Assembly: GCA_013433145.1 (NCBI GenBank)
Contig: CM024175.1
Span: forward strand, 2,154,516 to 2,218,515
Source of the DNA: Ascaris suum
Taxonomy: Eukaryota; Nematoda; Chromadorea; Rhabditida; Ascarididae
Direction of reading: 5' to 3'
Length of the DNA: 64,000 bases
Positions within the stretch are counted from its first letter, which is position 1; each line of letters opens with the position of its first letter. A program made the translations under genes and the position numbers. The notes below the pieces were generated by a model. It was not told where the DNA came from and did no database searches. It saw only the letters and a program-made list of their open reading frames with translations. Shown here piece by piece: positions 11,887-24,974 of the stretch.

Positions 11887-13076
11887 TTATTTCATCCATA
11901 ATTCTTCGAAGAAACTGTTTCCTCTACGTATCAAAGCGTTTAAAGGTGACAAGCAAAGAATAAGCAAATAAGCAAAGAATAAGTAAATGTGCACAAGACT
12001 TTCAACAGAAGCGAACCAATATACAGCATATTTCATGAAAAAATTAATTCGCGGCTCAATAAAGAAATGTGTTACGGTCGATATGACCTTATTAGTGTTC
12101 TGTAAAGATCAAAGCTTCGGGTAATGAAGCGCGCAAACTTAAGTGAATCCGTGCGCGATATATGCACCATAAACGTCGCATCTGCATAGAGCATAAACGA
12201 TTGCTGGGAAAAAGGAAATGCCCAGGACTAGGCATGACTTAATGATGCAATTAATGAAATTTGTTTTCTTTGAAGCTGACTAAAGTTTTGTTTATTCGCC
12301 AAAACGCTCATCGATGCGCAAGGACAGTTCAAGAAGTTTCAACCGAAGCAATATATCTAATAAATACACAACCACATTTATTTAAGGAACATTCATTCCA
12401 TACTGTCAATAGCTAGCCATCGCACAAAGCACAAAGTCCAACTGAATGTATTTCACATCAATGATTCGTAACAACAACGCCTTTAAGAGCGATTTTGCTT
12501 AGATGTTTTTATATGACACTTGTCGACTCTGATCAACAATAATGAGTTAAGTTTTATAAGAATTCTATTTGAACAGAAAGTTTTGCCTTTAAAGATATTT
12601 GAGCAAACGGTAAAAACTATGATGACGAATTTAACAATCATAAAGTGAACGGAGTGCAAAATATGTTGACGCAATCGTTGACAATTTCATTTAGCTATCG
12701 TGAATTCAGCCGCATATTTAGCAAATATGGGTGTGACGTTCATTGACGTATTCACCAAGAAAATAATATCCTTTAGAAAAACGTATTCGACGAAGAAGGG
12801 ACCATCGAAAACAAAATTATGAAATTTCTGAAAGAGAGAATTTTTTTTTTAAAGAATAAAACTGAAAAGGTGATAACTGAATAGAAATATTGCTATGTCT
12901 GCTAAATTGTCGATTAAAAAAAGGAAGTATTGCATCCAAAATAATGCATTACAGATGAGCAATAACTTTTGTTTATGAATTACATCAGTGAAGCAGAATC
13001 TTTCCTGATTAACTTCATATTCCGCAGCCGCTGCAGAAGTCTTGGACAGCCACCGCAACAATATTAAGTAACAAAG

Positions 13077-13078
<2 letters not shown>

Positions 13079-13168
<90 letters not shown>
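13079..13168. repeat. (AT)n microsatellite
   Basis: About 45 AT units in the same PASK intron as the 11.8-kb tract. Confidence 0.95.
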
Positions 13169-13171
<3 letters not shown>

Positions 13172-14242
13172 CAACTTATTCATCAACGCTTAAGAGATCT
13201 AATAAATATTGCGCCAACAACCATACCTATTGACGAATGTGGTTCAAAGATGAGTGCTTGTTGCGAGCTGGTTTCACAGCAAGTTCTCTATTCAGCAAAT
13301 ACAATTCCTCAGACAAACATCTAAAAACAAATGTATTCATGCTCAAAAATATACTTCACAATTTCTATGAAATAATGGAACATCAAATATGCATAGAATG
13401 ATTTGCCCCTTCATAGAGAATAGTAGAATATAATCAACACTGAAAAGCCATGAGGCAAAAATGAATGCAATCCAGAAAAATCGAATAGAAGGTCGCCTCA
13501 ATCACTGCTTAACGAAAAACGAACAACACTATAGCGATAGCTTTTCATCGATTACGACTTAAATAAATATTCAGAAAAGAAAAGACAAAATCAAATAAGA
13601 CCTGCAGATGTGCTCCTCACTCGCCTACGCTATGTCATCTGGTTGTCGATGCTCAAACACATTAAAAGAACCATTAGTAACAACAATGATTGCCTGAATA
13701 CCTTCACACGATCAGTACGCCTCACACTTGAGTCACTAGAAACATTCAGTTAGGCCCTCTAGAACTGGATCTTCGTATTCACTTTGCTCTCCTAAACGTA
13801 AGAAAATTCCTAAATTTGATCGAATGAAATTGCTTTAGTTGCTGTTACTTACTGCACGTAAGTACCTGCACTCGCTTAATAATAAATTACTGCAGAAGGT
13901 TAACGTCCGGTACGATGAAATCGGAGTTGAAAGGAACATGGGAGTAATCCTTGATAAACAGTAAGATTCATAGGTTGATAATAATCCTATTTTTGGACTA
14001 TAATTCACGTATTATATTCAAACGGATTCAAATGATTTCAAATGATTTTATATCGTAGAGATCTGCTACAACCTTCCTTGAACGGTTTTATATCATATAG
14101 ATCTATTCCAACATCTGATCATATATTTGCGCCACGCTGCCTTTTAGCGTTTCTCTTTGTAACGCACAATTTCCTGTGAATTAAACAGGACTTTTTACTT
14201 TTAGCTTGCGACCACGGAATTGGCGTTTCCAACATCCCTCAC

Positions 14243-14361
14243 AGATATGAGGAGAACTGCTGGGCGTCTGTGGCAGCCTCCGCGGGCGGATGGCTTGTTA
14301 CAACAAATGCCCTGTTGGGCGAGGTAATTTTTGATCGCGTGAACCCCGCGGTCCCAAACCT
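14243..14361 (-). CDS. PASK: PASK-like kinase, PAS-A insertion exon
   Basis: Acceptor GAATCAG and donor GTGAGG bound 39 codons plus two bases (phase 0 in, phase 2 out). It links the phase-0 end of exon 47419 to the phase-2 start of exon 10613. The translation (starts RFGTAGFTRSK, has SHPPAEAATDAQQFSSY) is polar, has no recognisable domain and would form part of the large PAS-A insertion. The segment is richer in G+C than its surroundings. The assignment is inference from phase on both sides and from the composition. The plus strand here is also open and has usable splice signals, so an antisense reading cannot be wholly excluded. Confidence 0.65.
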
Positions 14362-15854
14362 CTGATTCATCTTAGCGAAGGGGCCCGATGAGAACGGATG
14401 GCGGTGACTTCGAACACTACTACATAATATGTCATCACGCATCATCCGTAATTCATTCTCTAATGAGTGCATATTCAAGCCAACAAAGAGCATTTCAATC
14501 AACTCGGCGAACGAATCCTCCTAAAGACGACATTTTCAAATTTGAAATTCTCAAAGGAACGTGTGAACATTTTTCGATAAATAAACCTTATATGCTACAT
14601 AATGACGTCACGACTATCACGTTAAAAAGCCCTAAACTACAGCTGCCAGCCAGCTGATGATTACAACGAAAGCAGTGAATTATTATTCATGGACATTGAA
14701 ATATAATCTGGAGAACTGGGAGAAAATTTTCATACCTGTAGTCGGAAATGAGAAAGCGTACAAGGTCGGTGATATGACTGCGCTTTAGTATTTTAACCCA
14801 TCAAACCTACCGGCCACTTCATATTCCACATAAAACAACAAAACACGCAATAATATATTATCGTAAGGAAGCGATGAAAAGCGTGAGCGCTATCAACGGA
14901 TCTATTCGTTAACAGTCTCAAAAGTGATCGATCACTCTTGTGCTAAAACTTACTCGCCTTGAACAAATCATTGCAGGGTAACATGTGACAAGCTTAAACT
15001 AAACACAAAGTGATAAGCTCGACAAAAATTAGGCTTAGAAGATTAGTGACAGTGAACGCCGTGTAAATGAAAAAATTGAGGAATATGCGAAAGGCCTTAA
15101 TACCTGATGTGATAACGTATATGAAAACATTGCGCAAATACATAGAGATGAAAAGAATTTTGCGTCGGGTTTAGTGTGGCAATAGCCATACTGGTGAGTT
15201 GGCAAACCTGCTTTCTGCACTTTCAGCTTGCTAGCTTATGCTCTTGCTACAATCGAAACTGACGAATACAAACAGAGATAGATAGATGTATATAAACATA
15301 CATTCGCGTAAGCTTGTCGTCATCACGATTCTCCTTTTCATCAACAATTTCCGAATACTATAAAAAGTCTCACCAACTATAAGGGAAAACTGAGAAACCT
15401 ATCCCACGTACAAATTAAAAGCAGACACGTAAACGACGCGAAATAGAAATTCTCACTTCATAGACATTTTGTGAGGAAACAATTAAACGTAAAAAAAATC
15501 AACGTGTATTTGTGGAATAAAGACATAACATCAAGTAAAAAAAAGAGCAAGAAGGATGACGCTAGACACGCCTGATAAAAAGAGTAAAGAGAATGTTTTT
15601 GATGATAAAAGCGCTTCAAAGAAAAGCAAAAAAACATTTCAGATTTATGCAAATGATAGGTGCATTGAAATTACATAAGCACAGGTGACATCATTGTCGA
15701 ATGGATCGCACCAAACAACGTCCCTAGATTACGGAACATGCGTCGGACATAAACGTAAATATGAGATGGACAAACTGTGGTTCACGGATAACAGCCAAAT
15801 ATGACTTTTTGTTAGCACCAATCCTTGAGAATATGAAAGACTCGAGATGAGATA

Positions 15855-16282
15855 TGCGCTGTTGCCCCGGTGATACTTGATCTAAGAGATCTCCCTAAAT
15901 TTGACAACGGAGACGATTTTGGTCAAATCTTACTTTTCGTCAGAATGCTATGTGCTCGAATTAGGTGCGACTTAATGATTCAAAAAAACGTTGAAGACAT
16001 ATTGAAGACATATATGTCAATGTTTTCCATCACTACGATCCATGATTTGTGGAGCAGAAGGCACCGCCGCTCGCCACCCTTCCTACCCCTTCCCTTTGTC
16101 CTGTGTGCGACAATGACTTCATTTTTGCTGGATGCATTGCTTGTTCTTGAAAATATCTGAAACGCTGTCCGATCGGAGAGATTTCAAGTGATCATGCCCA
16201 CAGTTGCAAACTTATGGAACTGCTGGGTAGTTGGAACCACCCGGCTACGATCAATTGCTCTCACCCTACATCCCCCAGTTGA
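15855..16282 (+). pseudogene. Frameshifted fragment, possibly from a TFIIIC90 (GTF3C4)-like gene
   Basis: From about 15855 a plus-strand frame reads DEICAVAPVILDLRDLPKFD, then FGQILLFVRMLCARI and NVEDILKTYMSMFS, ending near HDLWSR. At about 16057-16061 the sense switches by one base to a frame with PSLCPVCDNDFIFAGCIACS, interrupted by a TGA at 16148-16150. It continues KYLKRCPIGEI and DHAHSCKLMELL to a TGA at 16280. A helical segment followed by a C-x2-C...C...RC finger recalls the C-terminal part of the TFIIIC 90-kDa subunit, which helps recruit RNA polymerase III. The likeness is from memory of the family and is tentative. With one shift and one internal stop it looks like a dead fragment, unless the sequence has errors. 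Confidence 0.35.
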
Positions 16283-17626
16283 GTGCACCTTAAATTGAAA
16301 GGTACGTTACGAGAAGACTTGAGTTCATGCTTTGAGAAGAAAGCGTCACTGTTTAACGCAATTTCAGATTCAACAGTCCTTCCAATTCACTAGCCAATCC
16401 ATTTAAAGACATATGTTAAAGGCGTTTGCGTCAACAAATTTTTTAAAGAAACTGTTTAGCGAGAAAAAAATGCAAATATTACAAGGGGGTTTTTTTTAAA
16501 TTTATGGATAATTTTATCGAATCGCTTGGTTATTTCTTAAAAGTTCCTTTATAAAATAAATATCGAATATCATAGAACATAGAAAGATAAATATTTCGTA
16601 TCCAATTTGCAATAAAAATGTAATGAGGCGGAATGAAGAATACTTCAACGGAGAAGAATGAAAAGAATACCGTGACTGCTTCATAAAATAAACATAATTT
16701 TTAAAGAAAATCCCTCCTTCTCCTGTTCAATATCTACTCCTGCTCATCCATGCTGCATATAATCGAAATTTAGATATTTCTATCGGAATGAAAATAAATG
16801 GAATCATATAGGAATTGAAATGAATTCAGCAGAGTGGTTGAAAAAATAAAAGACAGAATAGTAGTTAACATCGACATGCAATTGAATAATGATTATTGGA
16901 CTACCAATGTTTTTACTGCAATGGAATTAAAATAGGTAATTCATAAGAAAAATACATTTGTAAGCAGTTTCTCGTTTCCCCTTTTTTCAATTTAACGAAT
17001 GTGCATATGTATTAAGCACAAAGAAAATATACGTTTAAAAAATAATCTATCATAATTGTCGACAAAAATGCACTTGCCTAAGATTTTCAGAGGTGAGTGA
17101 AATGCACCTGCAAGCGTTTATAATTACGTAAAATTTGTTGACATACGATGTAGGTGAATGAGATTTGCATCGGCGACGTGTAAAATACGTTGCGTTTTCC
17201 ATATTGAAAACAGTGCTACTACAACCACCAAATCTGTTGCGAAAAATCACGTACCACCGACGTAAATCCCACTGACTCTTACTACTTCCGTGTTTGAGAA
17301 AAATACTCTGTTTTTATTGATATCATGGAATTTATAGAACCTTGAAAGGAATTTGATGACTTATTATGTGCAATTGGAAAAAAATACATTTTGTTTGCAC
17401 AGATGATTGATCGACCGATCACTATTAAAATACAAAATGAAATGCCATACTATGAGAGAAATCTAGTAAGACAAGAATTGCTGGAATTGAAAATAACAGA
17501 AAAAAAAGCCGAAATGAATTCAAGATTGTACTACGGTTGAATACGTGGAGTTCATTAGCTAGTGCAGTAGCTGATGCAATGTTCGAATGCAAACAGCTTC
17601 TTATGATGAGGAAATAGAGGGAAGGA

Positions 17627-17638
17627 GGGGGGGGGGGG
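17627..17638. repeat. Poly(G) run
   Basis: About 12 G residues in a purine-rich stretch of intron. Confidence 0.85.
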
Positions 17639-17940
17639 CGGGGAAAAGGGGAGAGGGCCAAAACGTAACCTGACTGAAGAATATCGAGAGATTTTGTTTT
17701 TTACCGAAGAATATTTTTAGAGATATGCAAAAATTATTGCTGAGGAATTCTTATTATTAGTGAAATAAAAGTGGGACTCATTGTGTACGACATATTTGGC
17801 AGTAATTAAGGATTCGGGTGAAGTGTCTGATATTAGGTGGGGGATTGGAATATTGCCTTTGAAGAAAGGAACTCGATCGCAAGAAGCAAAAAACTGATGC
17901 CAATTAAATGGAGTCCAATTAAAGCATTACAGACTCAAAT

Positions 17941-18165
17941 TTATTTAGTGCTGATCGAAATTTTGTCGCCAAGTTGACGATTGCATTCAGCGATAGACTT
18001 GAAGTAAGCGCTTGGCGTATCCCAAACCTCAGATGAAGCATGAAAAAGTTGTTGATTTAAAATAGTTATAAGTTGGTAAAAATGAGAATAAGAGCAACTG
18101 CAACAATTGGCCTGTCGCTCAGCACCTGTATCTTTCATTCGATCACGGCCTACCAATGTTTTCAT
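17941..18165 (-). CDS. Unassigned small ORF (74 codons)
   Basis: The frame runs from an ATG at 18165 to a TAA stop, beginning MKTLVGRDRMKDTGAERQ and ending CNRQLGDKISISTK. Codon content is more protein-like than the AT-rich surroundings (VWDTPSAYFKSIAEC). There are Cys residues at NCCSCS, no signal peptide and no recognised domain. It could be an intronless small gene or a terminal exon within the PASK intron. No acceptor is obvious close to the ATG. Confidence 0.3.
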   Translation of the reverse strand: MKTLVGRDRMKDTGAERQANCCSCSYSHFYQLITILNQQLFHASSEVWDTPSAYFKSIAECNRQLGDKISISTK

Positions 18166-20847
18166 AGCACGCTATCAATTGATTCGAGACGTTAAAGTAA
18201 CCTAATTCAATGAATCAGTATTTTAATAATTTATCATGCGTACTGTGTTCGCCAGAAAATTTTGAATTTAAAGCAGTGCACCAATGTTTGCGGTGGGAAT
18301 TCACAAAACAATCTTCCACTCCATTTAAGCACATATAAACCTTCAAGCGTATTCCTACAGGGAAGGGATTGCGAGAAGGTCAGAAGGGAATCAAAATGAT
18401 TGGCCTCTTTCCTTTGTTTCGATCTTTCTCACTTGTTGATAATGAAAGAGAATAAATAAGTGGGAAGAAATTTTTAGGAAAGTAAAAAATCTATAAGCGG
18501 TTTTATTTAAACTCCCACTATGCTTGAATGGATGCAGGCTGGTTTCCTTTTAAAATATTTTGAAAGGATGGAAATCCCTTAAGAGGCGTACTACCTATAT
18601 GATGAGCAGCTGTGAGAGAGAAAGCAACAACGGAGAGCAACCATTGGTAAACGTAAGTGCGTAACGACAAATGGATTGCCTATGGCGTATGTCGCACAAT
18701 TCGATCGACGAAAACATTAATACAGAAAAGGTATAGACGAGAGAAGAGCGTTACAAAGGGCATGCAATACCGAACACAGCTAATGCCATGCTTTATTGGT
18801 TATACTCAAGAAATTTGCTCAGTGGAATGAACACACCGATTACAAACTTATCTAGCTAACTGCTAGCTGCACACACTGGCTGAGTAGCTAGTTGTCTCTA
18901 AGAGAGTGATTCATATTAAAAAAAAAAAGACGCCAAATACAACTCGACACATGCATGATGAACGGCGGCCTAAACTTGAATTTTGAAAAATCTTCACGTA
19001 TCGAGTCATAATTGGATTGTAAATAAGTGGTAAAAGACGCTACATGAATTGGCACGATATGTGCTTCTACAGTGTACTTCTCACGTCAATCAACTATTAA
19101 CGAATAGTAAATATTCGAAATATAATATTCTCATATCATTTTAAAAATTAGAACCAATCGCTTGCAAAAAGCGCGTAAAAGCTAACGTTTTTTTTTCTGC
19201 GATCATATCAGTGTTGAACAACTGATCAGTGCAGAACGCTTCAAACTTCTTTTTGTCATCACAATTCTGTATTTTCTTTTGAAGTTTATCGATCAGAGCG
19301 AAATATTTCATAATGGTGTATATAATTATATCGGTAAGGTAATACTTCTAGGTCCAATGGTGCATAAGCAGAAACTATTGTGCAGATAAATAAATGGACA
19401 GACAAGCAGACAGACACGTACATACATGCAGACACAACTTCAACAGAAGTGAATTTATCAGACCATTAGGCAGCTGTGAATTTCAATAAAAAATCTGCTT
19501 TCGAAAAAAAAAATCCCAAAGAAAATCAAAAATGCAAAACATTTATCATAATTCATCGCTCGCCACTATTCATTAAACTGAGACCGATTCCCACCAATTT
19601 TGTTGTCTTACATAAATTTCCCTGAGCGAAAATTCCAAGCCTACCCATTAATGAAGGTCAAACTTCGCATTAAAACGATGAGCCATATAATCTTCAGCTG
19701 ATAATGATCAGTACAATTTGGCGCACTTAGGCCTCAATCAAAATCGCAACGATCAGATTTATTTCTGCATTGAGGAGAATATAATGAATATATGACGATT
19801 TCATACTTAAATAAATCATTAACAAATTCATCAAGCAAAAAATGCTAATGAAGAAATGGTAAATAAAACGCATAAAAATTTCATCTAATAATGAAAATGG
19901 AAATAAAAATTTCAGAGAAACCGTATGAGAAATGGAATAACGCAATAAATAAGGTGATGAATTTCTTGCACAAATGCGTGAATACTACCAATAGTGCCAA
20001 ATACTGAAATTAGCTCCAATCTCAGCTGATAAAAAGTGAAACGAGAGCCAAAATTTCTATTGTTTTATTTCTCGTTTCTACCTTCATATCATTTTTTTTT
20101 TTTTTGCACTCGGTCGGTATATCAATTGAGATACAACAGCACGATGATAACTATTATCTCCGTACAGCCGATGATTGGACGATATAAGCACATCGACGAA
20201 TTTGCTCAAAAAAATTCACTGTTAATATACAGTGAATAGCAGGTTTGTCGCTGCAAAAGCATAAGCAGTTTTGTATCGATAAAACTTTCGTAGTGGGTGA
20301 GGCGCAAAAAATATGTAAAAAACGCGCCCCATTTCGTTGTTATCATTTCGAAATAAAGTTATAAAGGGTGTTTTGAAAGGTGAATTGAAAAGTTGCGGAA
20401 ATACGAAACAAATAAGAAAGTCTTCAAGAACAGCGGAAAAATTGACGCGGGAGGCAATAACTGCAGCCATAATTGCATGTAAAATAATCGCTAGCGATGA
20501 ACGTTAATGACAGCTAATGAACCTTCATCACACGGCAGACTGAAACGCAATGAAAATCGCCGAAAATCGAATGAGAGAGGTATTTTCTGCTATCGCCAAA
20601 AAAGTTTTTTCTATGAGTGAACTGCCACGGGCGATAAAAAAAGAACCAATGAGCACCAAAATAAAGCTGAATTACAAGCGTTTGCAAGGAGGAAAAATTG
20701 TCTCGACAGGAAGACAGTGAATTCTCGTTTTTGTTTACTGAAAAAAATTAGAGAAAGGTTTCATCACAGGTGAAATTCGAAGCCTTCAAAAAAAAACCAA
20801 CAGAAGATAAGAGAACATTCAGATAGCAGTCAAATAATATATTGCAG

Positions 20848-22573
20848 GTCTCCGTGGACGTTCTTTCAGTAATTTCGAAACCAAGCACATCGATAGAGTA
20901 TAACAAAGATAAAGTGCAAATTGACAACCGGTTGGTTTCGGTGCACTACAGCTGGAACGTGTGAGTGCTCGATAAGAGAAGCAGCCTGCAATCCGACAGC
21001 AGTGATAACAATGATTAGCGCATGAACTGTGACCTGAACATGCGTCTTTCGTCAAAAAGTTGCGAGCGCTAATCCATCTGCTCAATTCGCACTCTGTGGA
21101 AATGTGCTATTGATAGCTAAAGTGAAGAATTTTCTAACGTAACGCAAGCCACGAACAACAGACAAACAGGCAAACAACCGCACACACGCAGATAAAACCA
21201 ACACGCTAGCAGTCATCATATGTGCCTATACCTATTTAGCGCCGCTACCGAAATTATCTGCAACAAGAAATCCTAACGATACTTGTTTATTTGAATCGAC
21301 AAAGCATTCATCACGAATAAATGTCTCTTCATATCACTACCACTTCCGTTTAGCTGAACTTGTGAGGAAGCGTGAAGGTGAGGGCGATAACATTTACCAA
21401 ATTTGCATTTTGGTGAAATATCGCCAATGATCGCTCGCAAATTGTTCCACACATTTAATAAATCGTAAAATCTCAAACGAATTGTTAGGAAGTTGAAATG
21501 CAAAGAAATTTTCCTTCAATTTAGTAAAAGAAGAGCATTTTTTTTCCTGAGGTGAGAATGATTTTTGACCAATAATTTTTGGAAGAAAAAAACAATAACA
21601 ACAGAAACAGAAACTGATGTAATTTCTGCATACTTCAAAAGACTCGAATCGAAAGAAACGATAAAATGTGAATTTCCATATACGATTCATTTCATATGCG
21701 ACGTTTCAAATGTTCCGCTAAGAACATTTTTAAAGTTTTTCCTCTCAATAAATCTGTGAAGTTTGTTGAGAGGACGAGTTTTCCTAAAACATACAGTTGC
21801 TTCCTGTCGGGGAATTTTAAAACGAAAGATTGGTGATTAAATTACTGTATGGAGACGAATTTCAGGTTTTGGTAATACGTTGCACCATTAGATTACTCTT
21901 GCATATTTTTCTGCACACCTGTCAGGTAAACACGTCCTTCCACCCATGCAGGTCCGCAAATTCAACTGCATTTCACTTCGTCGATCAAATAGCTAGTTGT
22001 GAAGTGAAGCAGTCGACGAGAGAAATGCACTGGGTAAGAAGTGGGCACTCCATTCTTACTCGCCCTAAGTGATTAGCAAGCAACTGTAAGTGTCCTTCTA
22101 CTTGAAAGATGAACGGCGAATAACGCTTAAAGTGCTCTTAAAATCACAAAACGGAACGGAAAATATAAGCTTTAAGGATACTTCGAAAAATCCGACAATA
22201 TTTTGACGATGAAAAGATAGAAAAAAACAGCAGAAGTTAATTCAAAAAAAAAAATTCTTTAGGGTAAAAAAAACGCTAAAAGGTAGAAATGAGAGCAATA
22301 TAAAAAGCGATCAATTCTGCATAGAACTTTATGTAGGTAAATTAAGTTACTAGCGACGATAAGCAAATGAATGATGCGTAACGAAATGTGGAACCAGCCC
22401 ATCAACCTTTTCAGTTAAACTATTTGGAATCCAAAATATCCCAAAAAATTCGAAACAAAAACAACTACTTCATACCAGATCTACCAAGGAAGATCGATAA
22501 ACAAATATTAAATCAAACAATTGAAGGATGCAGGAAAACAATAGATATTCAATTTTCGTTACATAAATTTTAA
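20848..22573 (+). CDS. Candidate three-exon 3' end of an unassigned gene (20848-20960, 21952-22033, 22415-22573)
   Basis: Three plus-strand segments have good splice signals and matching phases. The first (acceptor ATTGCAG, donor GTGAGT) reads VSVDVLSVISKPSTSIEYNK and ends VHYSWN. The second (CATGCAG, GTAAGA) reads SANSTAFHFVDQIASCEVKQ. The third (TTTTCAG) reads LNYLESKISQKIRNKNNYF and ends SLHKF at a TAA. No family is recognised. Because two PASK exons elsewhere throw spliceable-looking shadows, phase agreement alone is modest evidence. The gene would sit antisense in the 33-kb PASK intron, and its 5' end is not located. Confidence 0.33.
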
Positions 22574-22941
22574 TGAAAATGAGCAGTTTATTGTATTATA
22601 TTAATGAAAGAAATAAGTTTAGTTGTTTTATAATTTCCTAAAATTAGTTCGAATGGAATAAACCGATAGAAAGAAAATCCCCATTTCAAATTTTCTGCTT
22701 TGAAAAAGCGCAGAAGGAAATTTTATGTGCCGCTGCTGTATCCTAACCAGTTCTTTGAGGAAGGTTTCTTTACAGTGCTCATGAATTCCGAAAACGATAA
22801 GCATTGACGAATCGCAAAAACAAAATAAAAGCGTTGGTGATAGATAGAGCTCTGTAGACGAAAGATGGGAGAGGGAATGGAGAGGGGGCAGAAGTAAGGG
22901 AGAGGGGAATATCGATACAAAGTTACACTTGAAAAAACGTG

Positions 22942-23133
22942 ATGGTTTCTGAAAATGAAGGGGTTGGCACAACACCATTCGGCGAGGAAAGCGATGGAAC
23001 AGGATCCCAGCCGATACTGTCTGATACCCCCTTCGACATGTTGGACACATTAAACGGCACATGCGACACTCATCATTTCAAAAAAAAAACAACTAGAATT
23101 CAATGCAGAAGTGCAACACAGAACGCGCTATGA
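22942..23133 (+). CDS. Unassigned small acidic ORF
   Basis: An ATG at 22942 opens a 63-codon frame that starts MVSENEGVGTTPFGEESDGT and continues SDTPFDMLDTL. It becomes Lys/Arg-rich and stops at TGA. The acidic, Gly/Thr-rich start looks like a protein N-terminus. The opposite strand is also open and contains CPTCRRGY, so which strand codes, if either, is unclear. Confidence 0.25.
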   Translation: MVSENEGVGTTPFGEESDGTGSQPILSDTPFDMLDTLNGTCDTHHFKKKTTRIQCRSATQNAL

Positions 23134-24883
23134 TCCGTCCTTCCTTTAAAACCCCCATAATAGAGCAACACTTTCCACAGATTGTCAACACATATAAATG
23201 TCAACGGAACTGATTCTCTCAACAGTTTTTTCGAACAAAAAAAATCCTTTTCTCGATTCGATCGAATGCAAAAATTTTTGCAAAAATACAAACTAGAAAA
23301 TAATTAATATTTTCGCAAAGTTTTTTTTCGCATTATTAGGAAATATTTCATTGTAAATGGCTAAAGCATCTTGTGATGATCTCTCAATTTTGATAAGGAA
23401 TACGAATCATTCGTGCAATGCAATCAAATTCACAGAAGAAGGAATTAACGGAAGAAAATATATAAAAGTAGAATACTTTACGCAATTCTATATATAAACT
23501 CCAAATACACAATGAATGACTACACACAACATTCCATCGCTATCAAAGAACATTCAGCTAACAGGTGAAATGCAAAAAAAAACCTTGGATTTGGTTATAC
23601 TAAAGGACTAAACTGAAGACGCAATAAGACGCAACTTGAGTGAATTTTGAAAGATGATAAGTGAGGAGTTGAATGAAATTTTAAGAAAATGAAAACTTTT
23701 CATTGCATATGTTTGAAAAAAAAAATCTGTGAGATGCATATGCGATCTATTTCGCACTATTCATTCCGATGCCTATTTGCATTTCTTAGCGAATATCGAT
23801 TAGACTTTGCGTCAAAAAAATACTGCCAAGAAGGATAATATGCTTTGTAAAATATCAAGTACTCTTTTGTCTGCAATTGTAAGTAGTTTCATTAGATAAA
23901 TATTAGAAAAATTTGCATAGGAGAATACTATTAGTTGCCACGTTAAACAGGAAAATCTTTTTAAGCTGTGGTTTCTTTGGGTACGAAATGTGTTTGAAAG
24001 GGCACATGTGAGCATTTTCTCTGGACAAAATATGAATATCTTAGGAACGAAGAAGAACTTGTAGATAATCAACGAATTCGCATATGAAAAAGAAAATGAG
24101 ATAAATGGAAAAGAGTGCGAAAGAAGAAGATGGTAGGTGAGGTTCCGCAACTTATTCAAAAAACCAATGACCTCCTGAACTTGCCAATCAATTAGTATTT
24201 CAATTTGATCGAACAAATCGTGCAATTCTTCCGATAGAATTTTTTCTTTTTGTGATCCGATTGCTGAGAAATGCAATATAACCGCTCGCAGAATGCACAG
24301 ATTCTAACACGAATAATTACCCAAAACTTTCAAGCAGATGAATGAAGGTATCTTTTATAGGGTAGCCGGCGCCGTCAAACGCCGTAGAGTGGAGAAGTGG
24401 ATGACGTAAGGGAAGGGTAGGCAAAATTACCTCCTCGCAGAATATTGTTGGAGAATTGAGGGGACCCATTTGCAAATACGCACATAGAAGAAACAAATAT
24501 TATGAGCGTGCTGCAAGAGAAACGACAATTTTTGTAAAGGATGCGCGGCTATAAAAACACGTGTGGAACAGTTGCGGAATTTTCGGCCATTATATGACAT
24601 TCAGTCTGTCTACTAAATAATGTTATATGCTATCTTATGTCTGCCCTTGATTGATTCAAAGATCTGTTGATGTTGCCCGCCAAATTCTCAAACTTTTCCA
24701 GCTTTGGATATGTTCCTCAATAAGTTTTCAAATGCTGCCTCGTTTCCACGAACTTGTTACAAAGTGTCGTTGTAACAGGCTGCTTATAAAAGTGACAGAT
24801 ATGGGTTTCCTTTGACATGCTTCGTATACATGTATGGGAGAGAGACACCTCTGATAACTGCATGGAGACGCTTTTGTGCTACC

Positions 24884-24885
<2 letters not shown>

Positions 24886-24970
<85 letters not shown>
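24886..24970. repeat. (AT)n microsatellite next to a candidate splice acceptor
   Basis: About 42 AT units immediately followed by TCAG, the acceptor of the candidate gene at 24975. Confidence 0.95.
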
Positions 24971-24973
<3 letters not shown>

Positions 24974-24974
24974 G

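Noticed and set aside
13740..14657. Plus-strand chain of exons (NIQLGPLELDLRIHFALLN, a 19-base exon, CDHGIGVSNIPHRYEENC, then an 89-codon frame)
   Set aside because: The phases agree, but the central part lies exactly opposite PASK exon 14361-14243, which fits its gene on both sides. I take the plus reading as a shadow, and note the doubt under findings.
22628..23062. 144-codon minus-strand frame with CPTCRRGY, considered as a RING-like finger
   Set aside because: Only one Cys pair is present and most of the frame is low in complexity. The opposite strand has a more protein-like start.
23812..24276. 154-codon minus-strand frame with a helical start (SEELHDLFDQIEILIDWQ)
   Set aside because: The start looks protein-like, but the rest is Phe/Ser-rich intron-like sequence. 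A second frame is equally open, and no firm donor was found.
24640..24800. Possible exon reading VDVARQILKLFQLWICSS
   Set aside because: Three frames on the two strands look equally open, and the acceptors disagree. No choice can be supported.
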